64,000 bases of DNA from Kryptolebias marmoratus (taxonomy: Eukaryota > Chordata > Actinopteri > Cyprinodontiformes > Rivulidae). The notes under the pieces were generated by a model that saw nothing but the letters and a program-made list of their open reading frames with translations, was not told the DNA's origin and searched no databases. Positions 13,077-25,002 of this stretch are shown here, piece after piece; positions within the stretch are counted from its first letter, which is position 1; each line of letters starts with the position of its first letter. Both the position numbers and the translations under genes were made by a program. Location: assembly GCF_001649575.2 (NCBI RefSeq), contig NC_051449.1, positions 20,146,295 to 20,210,294 on the forward strand, given 5' to 3'.

Positions 13077-13772
13077 CTGGAGGAAAAGACCACATAAAAC
13101 AGAGAAGGGGAGATCAGAGTCCAGACGGATGAGAGGCACAGGGGTATGGATATGGAGCAATAAGCGCTTCTTGAACTGTCATTTGCAAATGAATGCCTAA
13201 TTGATATGCAGCCTCCACTCGGGTCAATTGGATGATGCGCTGGAAGCGTCATTGTCCCTGTTTTCGTGCTTTGTCAGGATATTACAGAAATAAAAGGAGG
13301 CCCGTTGCTTCACTCGGGTCTTTAAAAGGAGTAGGCGAAGGTTCAGTCTTGGCTACTACCTCTAATGCAGGTTACGGATGCTCACAGCCGGGGAAACACA
13401 TGACTGACATAGCTGTGGCGTCCTAAACACAGCAAAGCGTTAAAAAAGACCAAACCAACACACTGCTAGGCTGAAATAAGCCTTATCTCTGAGAGAGAGA
13501 GAATAACTGGGAAAAGTCACCCATTTCTGTCTGCTTCCATCCTAGCTATCAGGTGCACGCGCTAGTAAGTACCGGGAGCTCCTCATCACACAGCGCCGTT
13601 CAAATGTTAGACCAAAAACGCTTTAACGCAGGAAAAACACACACAGAGACACGTAAAAAAAACACAGTTCTGACCTTCCAGGACCGGAAGCCTCAGGAAA
13701 AACAAATGGAAAAGTAGTAATGTCCTTATATCCGGCCACATTTCTGGAGGAGGCGACGGAGCTCAGTGACAT
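13067..13772 (-). promoter_or_regulatory. Overlapping upstream ORF of the lrp8-like mRNA
   Basis: Seen: an upstream ATG at 13772-13770, with T at -3 (weak context), lies 31 nt before the main start in another frame. Across the exon 1/exon 2 splice this frame stays open and stops at TGA 13069-13067, the fourth codon position group into exon 2, giving about 35 codons that overlap the receptor start. Inference: if transcription begins upstream of 13772, ribosomes must leak past it to start the receptor, which would lower its translation. Transcript ends are not visible in DNA, so this is conditional. Confidence 0.45.
13675..13741 (-). CDS. lrp8: lrp8-like receptor, coding exon 1 (signal peptide)
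   Basis: Seen: ATG at 13741-13739 with G at -3, followed by 22 codons starting MWPDIRTLLLFHLFFLRLP. This is a short polar N-terminus and then a strongly hydrophobic Leu/Phe core, typical of a secretory signal peptide. The exon ends GAAG before a GTCAGA donor, phase 1, and joins in frame to the phase-1 acceptor of the class A repeat exon across a 598-bp intron (13077-13674), so residue 23 becomes Ala and Thr-Asp-Glu-Cys follows. Inference: this is the true start of the receptor, because the join gives signal peptide then repeat 1, as in LRP8. An overlapping uORF starts 31 nt upstream. The exon is too short for ordinary ORF finding and its codons look unlike a long chance ORF in the adjacent frame. 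Confidence 0.75.
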
Positions 13773-13839
13773 CCACAAAACAAAGCCCAAAAGCCGCTCT
13801 TGTTGTGGCGCTGCGTCGCCGCTGAGCTGTCCGACTCCT

Positions 13840-13915
13840 GGCTCCGAGAAGCCCCGCCCCCGTCCGCCTGATTGGCTGCTCGCAGCGTGACGACACGAGC
13901 TGGGGCGGAACAAAG
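13840..13915 (-). promoter_or_regulatory. CpG-rich promoter of the lrp8-like gene
   Basis: Seen on the minus strand: a GC box GGGGGCGGGGC (about 13851-13861), an inverted CCAAT box AGCCAATCAG (around 13868-13877), a TCGTCACG element near 13888-13895 that resembles a CRE half-site, and a second GC box (13901-13909). All lie 100-170 bp upstream of the main ATG in a CpG-rich island within AT-rich surroundings. No TATA box is evident. Inference: a TATA-less housekeeping-style promoter. It could also fire in the plus direction, but no plus-strand exon is recognised to the right. Confidence 0.6.
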
Positions 13916-13921
13916 CCAAGC

Positions 13922-15685
13922 AGAGTAAATTACTCTTCAGGAAAAGTTACTTTATTTTCATATATTTGTATTATGACCTTTTTTTTTGGTAGGTTTAAAA
14001 ACTAAATTTCTAAACAAGCGTTTTGGGTAATCTATAGAATGAAACTAAAATTCATCGACTATGTTTCATGAGGGGAATAGAAAAGCAGTAAAAGCATGAA
14101 ACAGTGCACTTCCCTGTAAAAATGGATTTTTGAACAGCATTAAATGAGACCCATGAAGATTATTTAAATCTCAATCAAGAATTTTAGGGAGTAAATGTAT
14201 TTGCAAGAATGGACAAATTTGAACTGCATTAACTATACATTTTAAGTAACAACTGCAAACTAAATATTTTAATTAAAATTAAACCGAGGATTAGGAATGC
14301 ACTGTAACACACTTCATGAGCATTTATGTCAACAGTTAACTTTTTATGCTTTCTTATCTCTAAAGTTTAATTTGATGTTTAAGCAAATTATAATTTACTA
14401 ATTTGACATTTTTTAAAATTGGTTTTAATTTAAATAAACACTAAGAACTGCTAGATTAAAAATAACTCAGTTTGTAACGCAGCACTGGGTCCACTTTGGA
14501 CCAAGCCAACCCTGACTAGTTTTAACTCAGCAGCACTGAGTTATAATTCGACCCAGCAAACAGCGTTAAGTTTCTACCCAAAAATTTGGGTAATAAAACT
14601 ATTTTGTTGATTAAGTGCTATTGAAAAGTTGAGTTAAAAAGAACAACCCAAAATCTGGATTGTTTGATAATTACAACATGGGTTGGTGCTAACTAGCTGG
14701 CAGCACCTTTAATTTCTGTTTTTTTTACACTTCTTATACAGTCCATACATTAAAACATTTGCATTTTGTCAACTTAGATTTTGAACTGGATATATCTAGA
14801 CCTCTGATGGGAACCTGGAAGTTGAAACTGGATGGGACCAAAGTTCCAGTACAAGTAAACAAAATGGAGCATTGCCCTTGGTAGTATAATATATATATAT
14901 ATTTCTTTATTCTTTTTTTTCAGGCATTGACTCTTTTTCTTACAGGTTTAGCTGTAACCAGTTATTTTGTGTTTAAAAGAATGGTCATGTAACACCATGA
15001 TTGTTTTTTTGAACAGTAGGCACGACTTAAAGCCCCACATCCGATTTGCACAGACTCCAAAAGTACAACATGGCAGCGCACAAAAACCCCACCCTACTGG
15101 CTTCAATTCCCTACAACAAGAGAAGACAAAGGCATTTGGTTTATAATACTGTGTATACCATCTTTGGCTAAGAAAAGCGAGTTCAAAAGTTCAAAATTTC
15201 CCCAGAAATTTATTGGTTTAATATGCTACTGTCTTTATCCCTTCAGTGGGCTTCATGTTAAATTGAACCGAAGTTACAAAGGCATCTCTTCCTCTCTTCA
15301 CCTACAAGGGCTTCAGGAGGGTTAAAGCAGACATTATTGTGTTTAATCGCCATAACAATTATGTGGTGTAGCATAAAAATAAAACACAAAAGCTCTGCAG
15401 GTCACTGTGACCACTAGATAACATTAAAAACTACTGATGTAAAACACACAAATGTCAACCTCTAGTTTAACAAGTATTGAAACACATGCATGCATTATGT
15501 ACACCCCACAAAGTCCAATGTAGATGTTTTTTTATTTATTTATTTATTTTTTTTGTCGTGCTGTGAAAATGGAGGCAGAAAATTGTTTCCTCTGAGGTTC
15601 ATTAAAATGCTGAAGTTCATGAATAGATAATATCACTCTGAACTAACTGCCACTGAACAGCAAAAGAAGGATGATAATGTTTTTC
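13922..15685. other. Intergenic, AT-rich, no gene seen
   Basis: Very AT-rich. A piece at about 14975-15120 (GGTCATGTAACACCATGA... then CTACTGGCTTCAATTCCC) resembles 61160-61300, so a third dispersed repeat may be present. There is a T-rich (TTTA)n tract near 15530. Confidence 0.5.
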
Positions 15686-15689
15686 CTCA

Positions 15690-16330
15690 TCTGTGTGTGT
15701 GTGTGTATGTTTGTGTGCTTGTGTGCTTGCCTGTTAGCAAAATATTTCATGAACCAAAGGACAAATTTGAACAAAACCTACAGAAAGGAATCACTGGATG
15801 TACAGCTACAACAGATTACCTTTCAGGGTCAAGCTGATTTAATATGGGTGCCACAGACAACTGACCTAAAAAACACAAAAATGTCTGCAACTCAATTTAG
15901 CAGATATTGACCTAAAATTTGGTGTGGTAGTAGCTGAGACTGATACCGGACACATATTCTGAGCATTAAGGATTGGGCAAGATCTTAGTTTAAAATTTTC
16001 CCAGTAACTAATTGGAGTTAAATTTATGTGTCTGTTAGCAAAACTTCTCATCTCAACCAGCTGACCTTAGAAAGCACAAAAACGGCCATAATTCAGCCAA
16101 GAGATACAAAGAGATTGAGCTAAAAGTTGGTGTGGTATTAGCTGAGAATCATTCACAACACACACTCTGAGCATGAAATCATGCAGTCATTTCAAAATAC
16201 TCGTGACATTATTTCCAAGGTTTGACCAAAACAGCTACAATTTTTTTTTTCCCAGCAGAAGACGATTTCAGTCTAAAACTCTGTCATGGAAGGCAGTGGG
16301 TGATAATCCTAACCCTAACCCTTTAAACGA
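15690..16330 (+). repeat. Family A repeat, two partial copies in tandem
   Basis: Starts with a (GT)n tract. One copy runs to about 16020, and then a second begins again at TGTCTGTTAGCAAAACTTCTC and repeats the core (GAGCTAAAAGTTGGTGTGG). It ends near a short telomere-like CCTAACCCTAACCC at 16308-16322. Confidence 0.8.
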
Positions 16331-17387
16331 GGCCTTTTTATTTTTAATAATCATGACTATGAACCTTAATGCCCTCAAAGCGTGCTTGTCATGGAGAACA
16401 TTAAATTTGACTCATCAACCTTTTATATTAATTTATAAAGTAATGCACAGTTGTCCTACACGGTAGTTCAAATATTGGAGTCAGATTAACTTGCCTGCTG
16501 CTTATACGTTGAAGCTGAATGTCTATAGCCAGTCATTGATACATATGAGATAAATGTAAGGTTTGTTGAAGCTCTTTGTTTAAACCTGAACCTCACTGCA
16601 TGAGCAAAAATTAAAGCAATATGTGTGCAGAAAAGGTTGACACAGTAAGTGCCAGAAAAGAGGGATGGGCACAGGTTTGGTCTTATTCAATATAGAACAA
16701 AGTATCTTGTAGCATCTGTGAATGACAGATGATTTTAGCCTCTTATTCGCAGAATAAAGATATTCCTGAACCTCAGCCTAAATAATGTAGTCAAAAATCT
16801 CAATTTTTACATAATTTATTCACTGCGCACCATTTCCCTTATCATGACACTCTTTAAAAAGAACTGAGATTGCAACAAACACTGCAGTAAACATTAAAAC
16901 ATGATAACAAAGTTATATGAGACAAATTACAGTTTATTCAAAGAATTATAAAATGACTTATGATTAATGAGGCAGCGGCTACAAACACAGTGGTATTTCT
17001 TTGCTGATCTAAATAGTTCTGCTCATGTTGATCAGAGAGTTGTATAAAGGGGTGATGCAGAGAGTGAGAATCCTCTTCATTGTGTGTATGTTACACCCGC
17101 TGAGGGAGTGAAATCACTTTGAAACCATGACAGACTGGTGCAGTGATGGAGACATGCGAAAGCAGACAGCAAGAATCATGAGGTCAGGCCATGTAATATC
17201 CCTGCGGTGTTTTTGTGCTCAGTTTGGTGCAGTTTGAGAAGTAATTTATAAATCTGTTGCAGTTCACAGCAGCCAGAAGCTTCTTCTGACATAGAGTACT
17301 GGATCTACTCTTGTAACAGGCTTCTGAATCATTTATCATATTAGCAACAACAACAATAACAATAAAAAAAATAATGCCTAACATTTC
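16331..17387. other. Intergenic, nothing recognised
   Basis: No convincing ORF and no clear repeat. Confidence 0.45.
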
Positions 17388-17735
17388 TAAAAGGAATGCA
17401 TATGACCTGCTGCCTTTTATGCCAGAGTTTTAGACTGAAATCATCTTGTCCTATGTGCAAACTCACAGAATATTGTGAGATCTTACATGATCTGTAAGTA
17501 CTCAGAGTATGTGTTGGCGATTACGCTCAGCTACCACCAAGCTGAATTTTAGTTCAGTATCTGGAAAATTGGCTCAGTTACAGCCATTTTTTGTTAGTTA
17601 ATGTGGATTAGTTGTGGTGGCTATTTTGAATTGAGTGACTCAAGTGAGTACATCAAGTTCCTGAAAGTTTATTAAAATCCATCAAGTTGTTCATGCGATG
17701 TTTTGCTAACAGACAGACAGACCTGACACTAATAG
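17388..17735 (-). repeat. Family A repeat, inverted
   Basis: Reverse complement of the family, from GGAATGCATATGACCTGC (3' end of the element) to TTTGCTAACAGACAGACAG (5' end). Confidence 0.8.
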
Positions 17736-17744
17736 TTAATGGTA

Positions 17745-17965
17745 AAGTTTTAAAAACAGATCTTGCACAATCAGTTAGCACTCAAGATGAGTGTTGGAAA
17801 TGACTCTTAGCTACCCTCACACCAAACTTTAGTTTATTAGCTGTAAAATTGTCCGAGTTATAGCTTTTATTGTGTTTGCTAAGGTTGCTAATCTGTAGTG
17901 GCCATCTTGAATCAGGTTCATTCCAAAAGATACTGAGTTGTATTTGTCTATCCAGTGATTGCTAT
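17745..17965 (-). repeat. Family A repeat fragment, inverted
   Basis: A second minus-strand partial copy directly after the previous one: CTTGCACAATCAGTTAGCAC, then TTGGAAATGACTCTTAGCTAC and the 'atcttgaatcaggttcatt' segment. Confidence 0.7.
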
Positions 17966-18839
17966 CTGAATGTTTCCTTAAAATGCTATTATTATGCTAA
18001 CACTACAGACAAATGAGTCCACACACTCAAACATGAGCAAAACCATTCAACGGGAGGAGAAAACACCGATGAGGAAGAGCTCAACCATCAATGCAGATGA
18101 AACCACCAGTCTCACCTGTTTCACTTTCTGCCAGAAACTCTTGAACCAAAACCCATCCTGCTCAAGAAGCAGATTATTAACACTCCGCCTGAAGGAATAA
18201 TTGGATATAACTCCTATCTGTATGCAAATTATGCAACTGTTAAGGTGAACTGTAGGCTTTAGGGCTTTCTAAAAGCAAGTTCAAGAGAAAAAGGTACCTT
18301 GTATCTCTTTCATTAACCAAACAGCTGATAAAGTACTCTAACAAAAAGGCTCATCTGCAGATAAAATAAAATAATTCACTAGTAAAGTCTACTGACTCCC
18401 TGCCAGAGCAAAAAAAAAGACTGTCTTTCATATTCAGGTCACAGACTCTAGCTGACAACATAATCATTTCAAATAGCGATAAGCTGTAGGAAAACTTAAT
18501 CCTTCTGACTCACAATCCGTAGTTAATGCACCAGGAGACACTCAGAGACTGTTGTACAAGCAACTGCATCAGCGATGGGATTGTCAGCAGAAAATTGTGC
18601 CAGCAATGAGTCTTTCTGTCCATTAAAAGAAGAAGCCTGGCTGAAGCAATGTAGGTGTGAAAATCATCAAAAAAAAAAAACTGATATGCGGGATGACCCT
18701 TAATTCACCCCATCACATACCCTGGCTTTGATAACATGTTGGTTGACCCTTTTTCCCTTTAGCCTGGGAGACACAGCACTCACAATCTCTAAAAAAAAAT
18801 AAAGTAGAATGAAGATGCTGATTTGTCAGATCACAGGTT
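17966..18839. other. Intergenic, nothing recognised
   Basis: No gene features; scattered A-runs only. Confidence 0.4.
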
Positions 18840-19007
18840 GACAGATGACTCCAGGTAGAAGTGATCATACTCTGATGTTTGCAGACAACACTGTGATCTG
18901 TAGTGAGAATAGGGAGCAGGTGGAAGAGAGTCTGGAGAGGTGGAGGTCTGCTCAGGAGAAAAGAGGACTGAAAGTTAGTGGAAGCGAGACGGAAGACGTG
19001 TGTGAAT
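18840..19007 (+). pseudogene. Non-LTR retrotransposon, reverse transcriptase part (left piece)
   Basis: The translated frame shows MFADNTVICSENREQVEESL, the reverse transcriptase catalytic box with FADD changed to FADN, followed by a thumb-like GLKVS segment. A catalytic Asp is lost, so the copy is dead. The frame continues at 19368 after an intervening repeat. Confidence 0.8.
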
Positions 19008-19367
19008 TAAAGGCCTAGCATTCCATTAAGGAATGCATATCGCCTGCTGTTTTTCATGCCTGTTTCAGACTAAGATCATCTTATGATGAGAAATGATTGA
19101 TGATGAGTGCTGGGGAAGATGTTCAGCTACTATCCCACCAAATTGTAGCTGAAAATCTGTAAAAATTACATTGAGTTATTGCCATTTTTGTGTTTTCAAA
19201 GGTGAGTAGCCTGTAGTGGCCATCTTGAATTGAGTTGAGTCCAAAAGTTAATGACTTGTAGATGTGTCTCCAATGATTATTTTCTGAAAGTTTCATTAAA
19301 ATCCATTCACTGGTTCAAGAGCTATTCTGATAACGGTAAAGACAAGCAAACACACAGACGCAGGCAG
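19008..19367 (-). repeat. Family A repeat inserted in a LINE
   Basis: Reverse-strand near-full copy (AAAGGCCTAGCATTCC... to ACACACAGACGCAGGCAG) that lies exactly between the two halves of a LINE reading frame. This gives the best view of the ends of this element. Confidence 0.75.
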
Positions 19368-19770
19368 TGAGAGGAAGACAGGTGTAACAGTGAAGCTGTG
19401 AGGAGTAAAGGTGTTAAAGGAGTTTAAGCACCTGGGGTCAACCATCTGAAGCAGCGCACATGCACAAAAGATGAGAAGAGCGTTCAGGAGGGATGGAGTG
19501 GATGGAGATGAGTGTCAGGTGTGATTTAAGACATAAGGAGAGCTGCAGGAGTGGAGGGGAAGGTTTACAAGATGCTATGAGGTTGGGTTTGGAGAAGGCA
19601 TGGCTAAAAAAAGACAAGGAGCTAAAAATGTTCAGATTTTCATTGGAAGTAGCTACAATGGACAGGATCAGAAGTGAATATGTCAGAGGGACAGCTCAGG
19701 CTGAGTGGTCTGAAGACAAAGTTGGTGAGACAAGGCTAGAAAGGTTTAGACATGTGCAACTTTTAGTGTA
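19368..19770 (+). pseudogene. Non-LTR retrotransposon, 3' part (right piece)
   Basis: Continues the LINE coding region: EFKHLGST, then RLGLEKAWLKKDKELK, MFRFSLEVATMDRIRSEYVR and RLERFRHVQ, typical of the C-terminal domain of fish LINEs in which the protein says LRFSLGV-MDRIRN. Several in-frame stops precede the long open stretch at 19493-19831. Confidence 0.8.
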
Positions 19771-20023
19771 TGCAACTAAGCTTCCATGCTATCATTCTTT
19801 TCTTGCTGTGCTGAGATATTCTGACATCTAATGGAAAAATGTACGTAACTGATCAATGAGTTTAGTTGTAAACAAAGGCAAGGAATATTGGCTGTCTTCT
19901 AATGCAATTTTTACAAAGACCCTGATAAGTTTGAGTTACATTAACTTCCAAACCATCATTTAGTGATGTAGATTGTGCTAGATGTGGAACTGTGTTAGAA
20001 GTATAAACATTCAAATATTCAAA

Positions 20024-20054
20024 CCTTTCTCATATGGTTACCCTTTAGGGGACA
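20024..20054 (+). repeat. 31-bp direct repeat, copy 1
   Basis: Matches 22088-22118 at 30 of 31 bases (CTCATATGGTTACCCTTTAG against CTCATACGGTTACCCTTTAG). The flanks differ. Confidence 0.7.
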
Positions 20055-23000
20055 AATTCAAACATTTTTAAAAATGGATATTTCGACAGCTATTGTTGCT
20101 TCAACTGGAACAGTGCAAGTACTTAAGAAATAAACAATCTAATCAATGAAGATATAAATGGAGGTCTCTTTGAATGTACATTTGCAAATCTTGTAGAGCA
20201 CCCTAAAGCTGTAAAAAATGTCTGAATTTCTGCACGTTCTCGGGACACAGTGTGGCTGATTTCTATGAACAAACTCCCTGTCAGAGAGGTAGTTCAGTGG
20301 AGCTGTTTTATCAAAACTAAGAAATGTCCCACGAGTCAATGTGATGAAGATGAAACACTTCAGCTTTTTCTGCTTGACTGTTACAGGACAGAGGAAATAA
20401 GACATAAAACGGTGTCAGTAGGTTTAATGTCGAAATACATGTAACATCTGTGCTTTATGGACTGTTTAAAGAAGGTGTCACCGACTCAAAGAGACGTTTG
20501 TTCTGGTTGGTGATCTGTGTCATCAACTCACACGTCTGAACAACAAACACAAAGGTTTGGGAACAAAAAACTGATCATCAGTGATGTTTTTAAGGACATT
20601 GTGACCAGCATCAGGAGGAGAAAAACAATGGGCCTCAAATGTAAATCACCCCTGCCTCGGGACAGTTTAGTTTAGATGCATATAGAGTCAGCTGTTTTGA
20701 TGGCTCCTCTTGTGTGTTTTTGTATTGCGTAATGAACTCTCTGTTTTCTTTTAGATTGTATTATAGAAAAAAATTGCATGTCTAATTTTAAAGTAAATAT
20801 GTTTTTTTTCTTTCTCTTTTTAAAAGGAAAAGAGGATACAGAGGGTTGGCGTGACAGAGGAGGATGCTGGATTGGTATGGGATAAATTTCCGTGGGAATC
20901 CTTAAAAGAAGCACCTGAGAAAAAATAAAAAGAATCCATCTAATATGAGCTTGAAACCAAATACATTTTCCTGTATATAGATGCAGAAAGCAGCAGCACT
21001 CATTCTCAGGGTTATAAGTGTACCTTGCAGTAATTTCTGAAGTAAAATTGGGCTTGTTTTTAAAATTCAGTGCTGCCTGAGGGTCTGATGATCGCAGCCA
21101 ATCAGTACTGTGATTCAGCTCTGTCCGTAACGTGGAGTTTCTTTGAAATTTCCCAATGGCGGAAGTGAAATCACATAATTTGTCTGCAATTTCATATTCA
21201 AAGACAACATTCTTAAATTTATGGATCATCTTCCCATCCAATTTTTACCTCCTTATCTGTGCCTCTTAAAGACACAGGCTCTCTCTTCTGCCCGTTGTTA
21301 CCCAGCCACTCATCATTTAAGACGTTTGTTGCTCCCATTATAACGGTCTTGTATTTATGCTTGACCATAGAGTTTAAATTATCTGCAAGTCTGAAGTGCT
21401 TTTAGATAGAGGGTAGTATAGGCACTAAAACAAAAGTGCAGCTAAAGTAGAATGTAACTACAATGGATAAAAAATGTTTTAGACAAATAAAAAGTTGGAT
21501 TTCATCATAATAGATGTGGTTCTTATGAGTGAAACTCTCATTTTTTTTCATGGTAATCTGCTCGACACTGAGAGGCTAACCTGAAGATATCTTTTTAAAC
21601 ACATCCTGCTGCTTTTACATCACCTGGGAAACACAGATCCTGGGTCACAATCTATTTGGAGCCATAATGAAGCTGATTTGTCTCTGTGTAATGGGACATT
21701 TGGACCTGCTGGCGAGAAAGGCACCAGAGAAATGTCAGGAAAATCCCATAATGTTCGGACAAAATTACTTTTTTCGCCAACTTTTCAGCATTGCTGTTAC
21801 AGATCGAAGCATCTCAGTTCGGTTGTAGATAATTAGAGGGAATTTACCAAACAAAACAAACAAACAAACAAAAAAAAATCTAACAAAACCTGATTTACAA
21901 AGGCTTATCGGTGTTTACTTGCCAATGAACCGCAGCAGTTCCCTTTCAGCTGAAACAATGTTCTACACCGTCTGAACACTGTGGGTCCAGAGGAGGTATC
22001 CATCATCCTCACATACAGCAAGAGCATGTAGAAATTTACCATTCCTCACATGAATGAGCCCATCAGGAAACAGCGTGGCTCCATCCACCTTTCTCATACG
22101 GTTACCCTTTAGGGGACATTTGCTGAGCAAGCATGAAGGTTTAACAATTCTCCTCCCAACAGTCAATCAGCTGCAGGGGCTGGCACTGGCAGGCATCATG
22201 GCTGAGTTATAGTAGCCACAAATGGCCTCTAAGCACAGAGACAATTAGGTTTAAGTACCCTCCTCAAGAACACCACAGTGGCTGCTGCTGAGAAGGAAAG
22301 ATTCTCATTTGGGCGTTTACTCCTACTTTTATTAAATGGGGTTTGTCTGACCCAGCTATCTGCATTTGTGAGGTTAGTTTATCTTCTCTAGTTAATAGTC
22401 TCTGATAGATATTAATATAATCATTCTGCACTGATAGCGTTCACTAATTTTAAACTATTTGAAATTTAGGCAAGAAACAGGCTTCTTTTCCAGGCTCAAA
22501 GCAGAATTATGTCCCACATCAAAACACAAAGAGGGCATTTAAATGAGCTATTATGTATTCATTTGAGGAAAACCCTCCCATATTTGTAGAAATAGCTGCC
22601 AGGGCAAATTGGACATGATTCTCAAACAACAGCGCTGTTTGCAACATGCTTTTAGCATCTCCTGAATGCATATGGTATTTGCATTTCTGAAGAAAAAAGT
22701 GAGGAAGTTTAGCCGCACTGCTGCCTTCACAAAAAAAAAAAAAAAAAACAGTAAAATTTGCTCCACGGCAGTTTCTGCAGATGGAAAATCGATTTTCCTT
22801 TTAGATTTGTATAACTGACTGAATGCAGGTACCTGTGAGGCGATGCAATAGGCCTGAGCATAAAAAAGAATAACCAGCTCCCCTCCTGGCGCGCATGTTG
22901 CAATTTGGTTGTGAAGAATCCCAGCAACTGCTTTTTGTTTTTTGCTTTTTTTTTGGTACTTGAATATCTGTTCTTCAAAGCCCCATATGAGCAATGGATT

Positions 23001-23500
23001 TAACGCAGTTTGATTGCTAAAAAACCGCGGAGAGGGAGGACACGGAATTCTTGATCTTTGAAATTACTCTACAAAAATTGCATTTGTTTTTCTTTTTTCT
23101 TCCTTTTTTGGTGCGCTTCCATTAAAAGTGTCTCCTGGCGTGTAAACAGCCGTTCCGCACTCAGATGCGCCGCATTAACCCGGGAGAATCGGTGTTTTTA
23201 TACTGGGGAAGATTGATGTGGTCCAGTTAGGGAGACTGAGTGAGACATAGACCCGTTTCAAGCAGGTTTTGCTCTTATTACAGCAATAAGTTCCAGTCTG
23301 AGGCTCAGACATCAGAGGGATGTTCACCATCCGGGGTGCCTTTATCACAAAACCAAAAACATTAATCCTGAAAGTTTTAATCACCACAGAAATCAAATAA
23401 AAACATTTAAAAAGTGAGCTTTTCTAATAATTTTCCTTCGTATTCCTAATGATAAATTCAAAATTTGCTTTTTGCACTGCAAAAGATCATTTCTCAAATT
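20055..23500. other. Intergenic, no gene seen
   Basis: The longest ORF (20672-21241 minus) has no family features and ends in low-complexity Lys codons. The stretch 22560-22700 looks less degenerate than its surroundings and holds an octamer-like ATTTGCAT, possibly a conserved non-coding element, but this is only an impression. Confidence 0.35.
22088..22118 (+). repeat. 31-bp direct repeat, copy 2
   Basis: Second copy, same orientation, about 2.06 kb from the first. Nature unknown. Confidence 0.7.
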
Positions 23501-23502
23501 GC

Positions 23503-23503
<1 letters not shown>

Positions 23504-23551
<48 letters not shown>
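23504..23551. repeat. (TTA)n microsatellite
   Basis: About 16 perfect TTA units. Confidence 0.95.
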
Positions 23552-24021
23552 GCTATGGAGCAACACATTCTTGTTTATTCACCTAAAATATTAGACGGAA
23601 AGCTTTTTAAAGCGTTATAATACATCAATTATTTAGGCTAATATTTTTTATTCAAAAATAAGACACTCTTTGTTTATAAAAGTAGCATACAGTGAGTTAG
23701 GGTGTGATTTAGAATTAAATAAATGTACCTGGAAGAATAAATCTTCATTTTAAGTTGTGTTTTTTCAGTAAAACAAAATCGAAATAAGCTCTATTATTTA
23801 CTTGAGGAGTTTATTTCACAAGGTTTTCCGCTGCAATATCCTGGAGATCAAACGTCCCCCGGAGCATACAGACCATCTCCTGCGCCTCAGGCCCTTTGTA
23901 CAACGCTGCTCTGGCCTGACGTCTCCCAGCGTCCAAAGCTCCCCTCTCCTCTCTCCTATCCCCTTTCTCCTCTCTCCTGGTCTGAATCCTCTGCTCCTGA
24001 TGATTTGCCTCTCCCGACCCT

Positions 24022-24841
24022 NNNNNNNNNNNNNNNNNNNNNNNNNNNNNNNNNNNNNNNNNNNNNNNNNNNNNNNNNNNNNNNNNNNNNNNNNNNNNNN
24101 NNNNNNNNNNNNNNNNNNNNNNNNNNNNNNNNNNNNNNNNNNNNNNNNNNNNNNNNNNNNNNNNNNNNNNNNNNNNNNNNNNNNNNNNNNNNNNNNNNNN
24201 NNNNNNNNNNNNNNNNNNNNNNNNNNNNNNNNNNNNNNNNNNNNNNNNNNNNNNNNNNNNNNNNNNNNNNNNNNNNNNNNNNNNNNNNNNNNNNNNNNNN
24301 NNNNNNNNNNNNNNNNNNNNNNNNNNNNNNNNNNNNNNNNNNNNNNNNNNNNNNNNNNNNNNNNNNNNNNNNNNNNNNNNNNNNNNNNNNNNNNNNNNNN
24401 NNNNNNNNNNNNNNNNNNNNNNNNNNNNNNNNNNNNNNNNNNNNNNNNNNNNNNNNNNNNNNNNNNNNNNNNNNNNNNNNNNNNNNNNNNNNNNNNNNNN
24501 NNNNNNNNNNNNNNNNNNNNNNNNNNNNNNNNNNNNNNNNNNNNNNNNNNNNNNNNNNNNNNNNNNNNNNNNNNNNNNNNNNNNNNNNNNNNNNNNNNNN
24601 NNNNNNNNNNNNNNNNNNNNNNNNNNNNNNNNNNNNNNNNNNNNNNNNNNNNNNNNNNNNNNNNNNNNNNNNNNNNNNNNNNNNNNNNNNNNNNNNNNNN
24701 NNNNNNNNNNNNNNNNNNNNNNNNNNNNNNNNNNNNNNNNNNNNNNNNNNNNNNNNNNNNNNNNNNNNNNNNNNNNNNNNNNNNNNNNNNNNNNNNNNNN
24801 NNNNNNNNNNNNNNNNNNNNNNNNNNNNNNNNNNNNNNNNN
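24022..24841. other. Assembly gap (N run)
   Basis: 820 unknown bases. ORFs drawn across it are artefacts. The right flank has transposon-like termini, so the gap may hide repeat sequence. Confidence 1.
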
Positions 24842-24858
24842 TGGGAAGCTTCTTTATT

Positions 24859-24900
24859 TCTGTGATAGAGGTTTAGGTAGAGATATCGGCCTATCACAGA
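24859..24900. repeat. Perfect 10-bp inverted repeat
   Basis: TCTGTGATAG at 24859-24868 pairs with CTATCACAGA at 24891-24900, loop 22 nt. It could be an internal palindrome of a transposon next to the gap. Confidence 0.6.
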
Positions 24901-25002
24901 TACATATGTATATGTCATTCTGTTCTTCATTTATATGATTATATATGTTTGTGCTTGCGTCTGTGTGTGTTGAGAACTGTAAGAACAAATAATCCTTCAT
25001 TA

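Noticed and set aside
12876..13160. 94-codon ORF in another frame over the class A repeat exon
   Set aside because: Shadow of the real exon; its Thr run comes from the GAC/GAT repeats read out of frame.
13623..13919. 98-codon minus ORF over the lrp8 promoter and exon 1
   Set aside because: It is in a different frame from the signal peptide, begins inside the promoter and has no family features; only its internal ATG at 13772 matters, as a uORF.
20672..21241. 189-codon minus-strand ORF
   Set aside because: No family features, Lys-rich low-complexity stretch from a poly-T tract, no neighbouring exon-like sequence.
23802..24938. Long ORFs spanning 23802-24938 on both strands
   Set aside because: They consist mainly of translated N bases of the assembly gap.
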